Shown here one piece after another: positions 34,651 through 45,600 of a stretch of DNA of 64,000 bases. Source of the stretch: Uranotaenia lowii (Eukaryota > Arthropoda > Insecta > Diptera > Culicidae); assembly GCF_029784155.1 (NCBI RefSeq), contig NC_073693.1:311403304-311467303 (forward strand), in the 5' to 3' direction. Numbering within the stretch: position 1 is the first letter of the stretch; each line of letters starts with the position of its first letter. The notes under the pieces are model-generated. The model worked only from the letters and a program-made list of their open reading frames with translations. It was not told the DNA's origin and searched no databases. A program made the position numbers and the translations under genes.

Positions 34651-35263
34651 AAAAACGCTGCATAATGGGTAAAAAGTTTATAAACCGCGAAGAAATTCAA
34701 TATCTTCCCTCCTACGTGAATCAAATCTGTAAAAATATGATACCCTTAATTCAAAATGTTTGGAAAATTGATTGAACATAGTTTAGACGCCGCACAAGCT
34801 TACGAACGGGGATATAGTTTTCAAGTATTTCAGAGAAATGCATGTTTGGACTTGAATATTTAAAACCAAATAAGACCTTTCTTGTGTGTTTTTTTTCTTT
34901 TCGAAAAATCGAATGAAGGCTGTTTGAGCCACCGCACGCTACGTAAACGGAGTTATGGCTTAAATATTTGAATTTTAATCTGAATTGCTGTGCTGTTTTC
35001 ATAATTTATTGAAAAAATATAGTGGAATCAAGGGTAAAATTAGCCATGACTCTGTTTTACGATGCGTGCGGTGGCTCAAACAGCCTCCGTTCGATATTTT
35101 GGAAAAATTACACAAGCCAGTCCGACTTTTCAGGTATCTGGTATCAGAAAAGGGCTAGCGGAAACGGGAAAATTGTGCCTAGCCTTTTTTGCAGATTTCA
35201 TAATATACGTGAGAAATCTAAAAACCTATAAAAAGGATAAAAAAATAAATTCAATGTATTAAA

Positions 35264-35609
35264 CATGGCATGTAGCCTATCCACATGGGAGTTCTTGACA
35301 AAATATGGCATAAAGCCTATCCACATTGGGATTTTTAAGCGTCAAAGCTCAAAGGTAAAGAGTGACAAAATGTTAATTTAGGTTAAATTCTTAGAATTAG
35401 ATTCAATTATAAAATGATAGGCAGAGTACAGAAAAGTTTTAAAGCGGACGAGAGACAGTTTCTTATAAGTTGGAAAGAATCTTAAGAATCATAAATTATT
35501 TGAGGAGATTTGATTTTACACTGATCAGTGAATGCTCCGACCAGGATGCTACAGTGAGGGCATATAATAAATCTGATATAAGTTGGCATTTAGCCTATCC
35601 ACATAGGGA
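35264..35609 (+). repeat. Three copies of a 'TAGCCTATCCACAT' motif
   Basis: A segment of the form GGCATNTAGCCTATCCACAT occurs at about 35267-35286, 35307-35326 and 35585-35604 within the foldback centre. Adjacent looser repeats (around 35530 and 35815, containing a TGCTC-CGACCAG / TGCTCTGGTCAG phrase) suggest an array of about 290-bp units. Confidence 0.55.
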
Positions 35610-36697
35610 TTTCACGCATTTGCGCTTCTTAAAATTTCATTCAAAATGATTTTTTTTCTATATAACTTTCTTACTTAAATTCAGACATATCAATATCATG
35701 TAGTCAGACAAAAAGGGCAATCTAGGTGGAAGGAAAATATAGCTAGTACCTACTACCTCGGTATCATAGTTAAGCCAAACAGAAGATTCATTATACAAAA
35801 TTTTTTTTTTTAAACCAGTAAGTGCTCTGGTCAGATAGCTACTATGAGTGTCTTTAAAGTGAAATTTGAAATGCAGCTTTGAAGATTGAGTGAGAAGCGA
35901 TTTTATTGCACGAAACTAGTGCAGTAAATTTCAGAACCAGGACTAGCGTATGATAACGAAGCATCAGAAAATGAAATGAGACGAGATTCAACTCTTATAA
36001 GCCATACATTTAACCATTCTAAAGCTAAAGTGAACTTGTCACATGTGTCAATACAAGAGAAGTTACACATACATACATATTTGGTGAATCAAGAATAACT
36101 GTCGACATGCGATATCAGTTTTGACTTCCAACTACTATGAAGAAATTATTTGATGTCACAAATGGTAATGTAGTATATGTAATGCCTATACATAAATAAT
36201 AGTAATGCAATTTATGTAGGTAGATCAAATTTTTATAAGATTTCAACTTAGCCAATCTTAACAGATTGACAAAATAAAAAAGAATATCCCATTGGGCTGT
36301 AAGCGATATGCACATAAAAGAGATTTACATTTAAGAATCACATGTGTAGGAATTTTGATGAAAGATTTACTAAGAAAGCAAACAGGTTTGTTAAATAATA
36401 GATCATTTTCCAAATTGGCAAAACAAGAAAATAAATATGGAAGAATACAGCTTGTGTAAATGCATGTTTGACAATACGCACTATTGGCATATCCTCCCCG
36501 AGAGAAAATAGGTCAAAAAGTTCAAAAATATCAGCAAGAATTCAAAACCAATTCAGATTCCAAACATTGGCTTACATAATTCTGAACTGAAAACAATTCT
36601 GAAATCAGCACGTTATAATTGACCTTGACCTATTTTCTTATCCTCCCAGATCCAACCTCATTGATTTCCAATTGACAGAAATATGAGATAAACGGAG

Positions 36698-36747
36698 CTG
36701 GGAAGTACTGGATATGTCGCCTCGTACGACATGGACCAGTATCCCAG
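36698..36747. repeat. Short strong hairpin
   Basis: CTGGGAAGTACTGGATATGT and its imperfect complement ending CCAGTATCCCAG fold around CGCCTCGTACG. It lies at the border between the inserted centre and the right arm of the foldback element, so it is probably an element terminus. Confidence 0.6.
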
Positions 36748-37375
36748 TGGCAGTATTCTTTAGGCCGCTGCCACAAAACTACAGCCTTCGTTCGATATTT
36801 CGGAAAAATTACACAAGCCAGTCCGACTTTTTTCTGAACTATTTAAAAATGTTGGGAAAATGAGGGTAAAACGGCCATAATTCCATTTTCCGATGTGTCC
36901 GTCGGCTCACATAGTCTTCATTCGATTTTTTGGAGAAAAACACTCTATATTGGTCTCATTGGGTTCAAAAATTTTAAGTTCGAACTTGATTTTTTCTCAA
37001 TTAACCGAAAAATATTGGGTAATTGAGGGTAAAATCAGCCATAACTTTCCGATGCGTGCGTTGACTCAAACAGCCTTCATTTGATTCCTCAAAAAGTCAC
37101 TCAAGATAGGTCTATCTAGTTTCAAAGTTTTCTAGTCTGAATCAGTGTTTTTCCGGATTGTTTACAAAATTTAGGGGAATTAGGGGTTAAAAAGACCCTA
37201 TATCTCCGTTCGTAAGTTCGTGCGGCGGGTGTCTGAAGCTATGTTCTATCGTTTTTCCGGACATTTTCAGTAAAGGAAAGTATAATTTCATAGATTTGGT
37301 TCATGTCTGAGGGAAGATATTGAATTTCTTCGTGGTTTATACACTTTTTCCCCATTGTGCGCTGGATTAAAAATG

Positions 37376-39446
37376 ATCAGTTTAAAATGCGATTTTAAAA
37401 TTTTTTGAAAGCTTTCAATCGTCCCGAATGGAACGTTTGAAACAAAAATGACAGTTCAACATAATTGACGTAGATTGTTTGCAAAATCATGGTAGCTGGT
37501 GACTCCAGGTATTGAAATTTTTTTTACATCGCATGAAGAAAATATTCGAGAAAAATTTAAAAGTTTTATTATCCGAACTAATTCGCGAGTTTTCCATACA
37601 AAACTTCAAATCAAAACCTCGGTACCTTAGCTTTAATCTCATTTCGAAAATCTGCAAAATGTCGAACGTTATAAATTGTGTCAAATCGCTTTTTACGAGT
37701 GTGTTACATTAAGAAGAACAACTCTAAAGCTCACTAATCTATATTCATCGAAATAAATCACACACCTTAAACAACTCAAAAATGACAATTTTTTAGAATT
37801 TCGTTCAGAGAATGTCATCTTAATGTGTTTAGCTTCTACGAGTTACGAATAATTCGTTATCGTGCACATTACTCAACATTGAAGAAGAGAATCTCGTTTC
37901 GATGAACCGGTTGTTGAAGTAGTTTCCAAAATAAGCATCGGAAAAACCGTACCGCACAAAAAGTGATCCTCTATTCCTTCTTTGATCCTGTAAGAAGGAC
38001 TCTCTTCAGACGTTGGAGCGTACTGAATGAGGCCTCGCTTGGCGATTTAAAAGCAGCGACGGCAAAGGCTCATAACAGAATTCCGAAAACCTACTTCCGA
38101 CTGCCATTAGACGATAACCTGCATAAAATTAAGATTACTTGTTCCAATCCCGATAGAACCTGTTGAATGATCCCTGTGTGATGTTATTAATTACAAAGGG
38201 CACGTGTTCGACCATTCTGCGTACAGCTCCACTCAAGTTTGAATCTCAGCTTATGACTAAATAGTAAAGACTCTGAGACAAAGGCCAATTATATGGATAA
38301 CGATGATATTCAAACCCGTCAAATTATTCATCAGCAAAAGCTAAAAAAAACTGGTTAATTTTATACATAGTAGCAAAAAAACTGTTACACTAACGTTTTT
38401 TTACTAAAAAAAACTAAGAGACATTGAAAATCGGATCAAGTTGCATGCCTCGCACGAGTTGTAGGTCACCAGGAAAATCTATTTCCATCCAGATCTCGAC
38501 TTCATGTGTATGTATGTGCCATTGAATTGAGACTGCATGTAGTTGCACTCGAAAAATAATTCACTCCTCGTCAACTTGCGACTGTGGCTGATTAAAACGG
38601 GTTAAAGTTGTTACATATCACGTAACTAGTTAACCGAAACGCGAACTTAGTAGTAGTTAGGTATAGGCCTAAATAGTCGGTACTGGACGGCCTTACCCCA
38701 GCACATATGGGTTCCCAGATGAGTGCGCGCGTGTGTTTTTTTGCGTTCTAACCGTCGCATTCGTCTCGATTCCAAGTTTTAACTCATCGCTCTCGCATCG
38801 CGGTTCCTAACTGTCGGCGTAACTCGTTACAATCACATGCAAATAATCTACCTCAAAACCTAACACGAAAAGTGTTACCAGAGGATCGTTGCTGGAAAAG
38901 CCTGACCCACACTGATGCGAAATACCCTCACAAACCTAACCTAACATAAAGCGGCGGCAGCATTTTAATGCGTTTTACAGGTCCGGCTCGATTTTCAGTG
39001 TCACGGCGAGAATAAAAATATATAAAAAACCTATATACGTAGTAAGTACAGTTGGCCGATAGTAAGTTGGGCCTAGCAAGTAGGTGTACTAACTTTATAG
39101 TACTCCAATCCCATCTAACCCGCGTGCTGTAAAATGCACTCATTAGCTAGAAGGCAGTTAAGTTAGAACGACGTTAGTCACTCGGGATAAGGCGCCGCGT
39201 TCGGATGTTTTAAAGCGTTGTTCCAATAACTGAAATCACTTAGCACGTGCTACTGATTACAGCAGTTAACCATTTTTTTGTAAACATTTTGCACAAAACA
39301 AAGCTCTGGGAGCGTCTCTTTGCTGATGGGATTCTATTCTTGATAGAAAATCTCACTTCTTAGTGCATCGAACGTGACCTACTGGAATGAAATCTATCTT
39401 CGAAAGTGTGGGAAAAATTAAAATCTGACCAATAGCCAAAAACAAA
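37376..39446 (+). promoter_or_regulatory. Upstream region of P450 C
   Basis: No other gene was seen. The 67-codon frame at 37963-38166 has no recognisable motif. From about 38640 the sequence is less AT-rich (CG-containing runs near 38725-38830). A CCAAT string occurs at 39430-39434, immediately before the start codon. No convincing TATA box or initiator could be fixed, so the promoter is placed here only by position. Confidence 0.3.
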
Positions 39447-39609
39447 ATGATTCCACTAATATTGGTGCTCCTGGCCGTGACCACCTTTTTGGGGCTGTTC
39501 CTGTACCGGAAGTTTGCCGATACGCTACACTACGGGGCACTTATCGGTGGACCGAAAGGTTATCCGCTGCTGGGAAATGCACTAACCTTCGTCAACAAAT
39601 CGCCACCAG
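39447..39609 (+). CDS. P450 C exon 1: anchor and hinge
   Basis: Encodes residues 1-54 and one base of codon 55. The donor is CCAG|GTGAGC at 39610, phase 1, the same position as in P450 A. Confidence 0.85.
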
Positions 39610-42600
39610 GTGAGCAAAGACGGACGACGGAAAACTTCTGTTGGTTCACACATGGCAAAATCGAGGGCCACGCGACTTCTTTAATTATTCAAATTATATC
39701 GACTGGTGCAAAATCGTTTAGCCATTGTTAATCGGTACTTTCTGAGAATGTCATTAGCGGCGCGGTGCAACGGGACTACCGTACGCAAATTATGGGCATT
39801 TTAAAAAAAATATATTGTCCGCTGACCAGTGGAGAGGAATGTAGAAATTTCACGTTTTACAATCATATATCGGATTAAAAAAAAAATTAATCAGAATTCG
39901 AAAATTGAAATTTATTAGATTATAAAGCAGATCGCTTGAAATTTCGAAGTTCATCTGGTAACACTAACATCAAACGTTTTGCATTCGAACGAAAACAAGA
40001 ATAGCTTTTTTCGAATTCGTTCAAAAGTATCCGTTCTAACGACAGACAGTTACGCCGTAAACAAGAATAAGGGTGATTGTTGATTAGTAAAAACCACAAC
40101 CTCTGACCAAAAATCAAAACCGACATGATTTAGAATAATTCGGTTCTTGAATTATATCAACGAAAACTTTAATAGAAAATCTCAATCACACTTCATTATA
40201 AAATGGATCGAAAGACTATGCACTAGACTGCCCCAAATTTGTATGAAAATTACAAGCTTGTGAAATGTTATGCGCTGCAAGCTTAAATTTATCCTAGGTT
40301 TAGTACAAGGTCTCATACCAAATTTGGGCCAGATCGGATCACTGGAAGGGGTCGCTTAACGAGCCTAAAATTTGTATGGGATTTAGATACATTTTTTTCG
40401 GGAGGAACATGAAAATCCAATTTTTCATGAATAACTTTGGTACAGCCGATTTCTTTCGAAAACGGTTTTTCTCAAAGCCTAAACTATGACAAATATTTCA
40501 TCCGAAGACTGCATTTCAATTCGACTTATGATAAAAAAATTATTAGACTTCAAAAATAGGGTAACTTTTTTCATCACTGATGATGCTGCATCAAAATGTT
40601 CGAAGCAATGTCTCTCACTGATAGTTATGAATATCACCCTGAAAAAAGATAGCTATTTTTTGAAGGTTAATAACTTTTTTATCTTAACTCGAATCGAAAT
40701 GCAGTCTTCGGATGAAATACTTGTCATAGTTTAGGCTTTAAGAAAAACTGGTTTTTCATTTTCCTTCCGAACAAAATGTCTCAAAATCCCATACAAACTT
40801 TAGGCTTGTTGGGCGACCCCTTCCCGTGATCCGATCTGGCCCAAATTTGGCATGAGACCTTGTACTAGGTCGAGGATCAATTTAAGCTTGCAGCGCATAA
40901 CTTTTTCAAATGTCGGGTCATTTGGGACACTCTACTATGCACTCTTATAAAAAAAAACACAATCTCAAAGTACGTTTACAGGTCAGATTGATGTAAACTT
41001 TTCAGACCTAAATAAAAATTCTAAATAAATAATTGTATTTAAAAAAGAGACTTGGTAGGCTGTGACTGAGTGAAGTGGACGCGTTTTTTTTGTCATCTGA
41101 AATGAATTTTTTTTTCGAAATTCGGAAAATTGGCTCAATTTTTTAATCAATCAAGCTATTGAAACTTGAAACATTCGGAAAGAAAGCTCCCCTGAAGATA
41201 TAAGCTGTTTTCCTGGCGGATTCCTCCAACATTTAGGATCGGCATTTCTCTCGGTGAGCGCGTTCCTTTATATTGATTTGTTCATGTTTAAGAGCTTTTC
41301 AATTTAGCTATGTTTATGCGGTGCAAATGAAGAAGTATTATAGATTTATCATAAAATGTCAGCTCCATTTATGTTTTGTTGCAGCTGAAATTTTTACTTT
41401 CAAATTACAATTTTTTCAGAAGTTTCTTCAGATTTTCAGATACTTAAAACAGCTTTCTTTTACATTTCTTATCTAATCTCTTTTGAATGCGTTTTCGCGA
41501 AATTCATTATGCCTCACTAGGGACAGGTTATTTCATTTAAGATTACGTAAACAGCCAAACTATTTGAATGCACAGCAAAATTTATCGCAGACTGGAAACT
41601 TTGGAATTGGGAAGAAAAATGTGGCATAAGTTGATTTTTTTCGGATTTTATTCTTTTATAATAACAATTTTTGAAATTTGCCTTTTTCAGTTCATGATGA
41701 AATATTAAGATGAAGACGGTTTAAATTAACATTTCTCGCGTGAGCTTTCATTACGTCGTATGAAACAAAATGTAAACAAAAAGTTTTACCACAAAAAAAA
41801 TAATACTAAAACTGACATAAACTAGTCGCAACTTTTTTCCATTTAGAATATTTGTAGTATGGATTTGTAGTTTTCTATATGTCAGATACTAATATTAAAG
41901 TTGTTTTAATAACTTTTTCAGCAGTTTTCTGTGAATTCTTAAGGTGTTGGGGCAAACAAAAAACAGTTTAAGAAATCGTTTAGAGCTCAGAGCGGTCTTC
42001 TCAGGATAAATCAGGCTTTCGTCATTTTTGAAGATTGATATTTCTATAAAGATTTTTTATAGGGTGAGGTGAGTTCTCCTACTTTGGACCTAGAGCATGG
42101 GTGGCCGAACCATGGCCCACGGACCACATGTGGCCCGCGCCCAACTTTTTGTGGCCCGCGGAGCTCATTTTAGAAAAGTCATGTTCTAAGAACTGAACGT
42201 TTTTTTTTCCTATTCTTCATATATCATTTGGATAAATATATCTGAATCAACACTATTCAAATTCAAAACAAAGATCTGGAAATTTCTTTGAAATGATATA
42301 CACCAAAGGAATAAAAGTGTGTTAAACTTATTTTGTGAAAAAATGCTTTTAAATTGTTGTGGTTGGCCATTTTCCATACATTTTTCGAACATTTGCAATT
42401 TTCTGTCGAACGTAAAAGTATCCCCAATTATTTAAAAATCACCAAACATAATTTGAATTATTCGACATTATTTAGCCAAAATCGATAATTTTAGTAATTA
42501 TACCCCTTTGGCTCTAAGGGCCTAAGATGATTTTTCAAAAGAAGGTGCCATGATTATAAAACAATGAAATTCGTATTCACCCTGTTTGAAGAAGTCTTTC

Positions 42601-45600
42601 CCAAATACTTGTCACATAGATACATTTATTGGAAAATTTGAAAAGAGTTGTATTTAGTTAATGTTAAGGTCCGTGCTTTGTAAAATCAATATTTTTTATG
42701 TTATAACTAAATAGAATCGTTGAAATAATTATTTTTTTACATATCAAAAGCTTGTGACTGCTACTTTTTTTCAACAATTCTATTCTGCAATTTTTCCTTA
42801 TTTGTCTATCCAATTATTCTAAGGAGAACGGTGAACTTGAAAACTTTGGCAAATGGGCTGTCAGTTTTTTTTTAATTTGGCGACGATAAAGTTGTAGTAA
42901 ACCGATTTGACATTTTTTGGATGAATACATCGGGGAGGTTTTAAATCTCTGAAACATACATAAGTTAGGAGGGATAATAGTTTTTCTCAAATGGAGCGAA
43001 ATTTGTTAAAATTTGTAAGTAACAAAAATGACTTATTTCTACTCGATGTGACCTAGGCAAATGTTTTGTCCATAGCGTTTTAAAAATCTGTTATAATTTA
43101 TTTTTTAATACTCCGGAACAATTTGTTTTTGTGGCCCGCCAGCCAATCCCATTTCTGAAATTTGGCCCGCCTGTTGAAAATGTTGGCCACCCATGACCTA
43201 GAGCCTACTTTAGTCCTCAAATGCTGAAAATCGGAAATAACTCATATCGTTTGCATAAATTCGAGACACTCCTATGCAAATAATGAACTCTTATTCATCC
43301 TTTATCCTATAATACCGATATTTGCCATAAAAAGTAGTTCTAATAAAAAATTTAACGTTTTTGAAAATGTGCTTTCTTTTTAGTGTTACCATTGCTGTGA
43401 TGAATATGAACTAAATATACTATCTATTTTCCTCAAATAATACAAAAAATAATTGGAAAACCCGGAGAAACCGGGTCCAAGAATGGGACACTTTCAGCAA
43501 TGATTTTCCCTTTTTAGACCTGACATTAATTTTTTCAATAGTAACCGATCATTTAAGGTGCAAATTTTTATAAGGGCATAACTAGAAACCTATATTGAGC
43601 ATTTTCAACATTTTTTGTTAGCTTTAGGTTAATAAGCTACAAGTAAACACAAAAACCCTTCTAACTGTCAAGCTGATGAGAAATGCGCCAATGAGGAAAA
43701 AATTTGAGATATTCATAACAGAAATTTAGGTTTATAAAGGTTTGCTGAAAATTCCTAATATTAGTTCATGGTGTTTTTTTGTTTATATTAAAATACTCAA
43801 TTAGTTTTTTGATGTTTTTTCGAGGTCCAATAAAGGGTACAAGTCCAGATTCAAATCAGGAACAGTAGGTTCAACGTAGGAAATTTTATTTGTCCATGTC
43901 TTTGGAAATCTATCAAAAACGGCAAAACCAAGGATAAAAATTCTCATGAAAACTTGCAGATGAGACCATTAACTACTAATGGGGTTTCTTTAAAGCACTT
44001 AAAACTCGTCCATGTACACTGCCGGCCAAAAGTTTGGGATCACCCACTAAAAAACATGCAAATTTTGATCGTTCATATTTCAGCCGTTTTAGGACATATT
44101 GAAAAACTTCTGATCTCATTTGAAAGATAATGAGCAATAGCTATCTCGGAGGTATTTGGCCCAAATATAATGTTTTAGTTTTGAACTTAGAACTTAACCT
44201 AAAGTTATAACATTTTCAAAAAATCGCACTCAATATTCAAAGCCGATCATCTCGGGATAGGGTGGACCAAATCCCAAAATTTGAGTGGCATTAGAATCCC
44301 TATTCTTTACTTCTCAAAACACAATCAAAAAATTTTGTGAAAAAATTTAAAACCGTATTTTTAATTAATAAAATAGACACTTGAGTTATCGTCCAAAAGT
44401 TTGGGATCACCCCTTTGTATGGTGAGTTTGGGATCATTCTTATAAAAACATGCAAATTTATTTTATTCATATCTTTTTCATCTAACATCGTATTGCAGAT
44501 CTGAAGGGTTCATTTGGAAGCTTAGGAATTGTTGTTTTTTAATAAATTCATTCAAAAATAATATTTTGAAGTGATAACCATAAAAAAATCACCTGAAATT
44601 AATTGTTTTTTTGAAAGTTCCCAGATTTTTTATATAGTTCTCACCTTAAAATATAATTTTTGTATGAATTTATTAAAAACCAACAATTCCTAAGCTTCCA
44701 AATGAACCCTTCAGATCTGCACTGCCGCTCATAAAGCTTAGTTCTTTTAGAAATGGGACACTTTCATTTGCTAATAGCTCGTTAACTAGTTATTGGATAT
44801 TAAAAATTTTGACAGCATTTTGTTGCCTGTAAAAAGTACTATTCGACCTATTTTTTTCAAAATTTAAAATTTACTCGTTTTTGAGATATGTACGATGCAA
44901 GAGAAAAAGAAAAAAATAATTTTGCACAGTTTCCTTTAAAATTCGTCATTATCAAATTGATAGCTGACAAAACCGTTGATTATTCAAAGAATTACCGAGT
45001 TTTTGTGGTGGATAAGTATGCAAACACTGTCAATAATGTCCACAAAGTTCAAATCAAGTATTGGAGTGAAGCACATGATCGGCAACAACGGTTAAGGGTC
45101 ATCAAGGAAGTCAAGTCTCATACCAGCCTTTTTAATTTTCAATAAACGAAAAACTAAGGGTAGATCGCTGAAATGTCCAAAACAATTTTCTCCGATAAGC
45201 TGAAAGTGTTGCCTAGTGATGACTCATTGAAACCCAACCTCAAACAACCATTTTTTGATAGTTCCAAAGCTCTTAAGCTGTTAAACCGGTACAAAAAACA
45301 AAACGTTAAAAAATGTGATCAAAAATAATCAAATTTGTTCATTTCGAAACAACTGTATATTCACTGAAATGCTTCCAGTTTCTTTTAAAAGAGAAGTATT
45401 GGACCGAAAAGTATCAGAAATTGAAGAAGGAAGGTGAAGCCACCTAAAATATAGATTTTACGAAGTATAAGTTGAAGAAACTGATCAATACCATGACTGA
45501 GAAAAGTGTGCGCCGGCCAATGGGAGATACCAAAAATAAAGTAGAAATTTCCTTAACAAAAAACAGTAAATATTTTTTTTCAAATTTTTTCATGAAAGAT

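Larger units (their letters stand above)
34655..37375. mobile_element. Foldback element with arms made of ~155-bp modules, ~2.7 kb
   Basis: Outer ends (around 34665-34705 and 37315-37360, TTTATAAACCGCGAAGAAA and complement) are inverted. Within the right part a module containing a 'tccgttttccgatgcgtgcggyggctcaaacagccttcrttcgat'-like consensus recurs at about 36880, 37037 and 37197 (spacing near 157-160). Inverted versions lie at about 34770 and 34930, and another direct copy at 35045. Tandemly repeated modules inside inverted arms are the hallmark of Foldback/Galileo-type elements. The central 35133-36780 region seems to be an insertion bordered by copies of a 50-bp segment (35083-35132 and 36782-36831). 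No transposase was recognised. Confidence 0.7.

Noticed and set aside
36698..36747. microRNA precursor
   Set aside because: Hairpin is short with a tiny loop and lies at a transposon border; no conserved mature arm can be argued.
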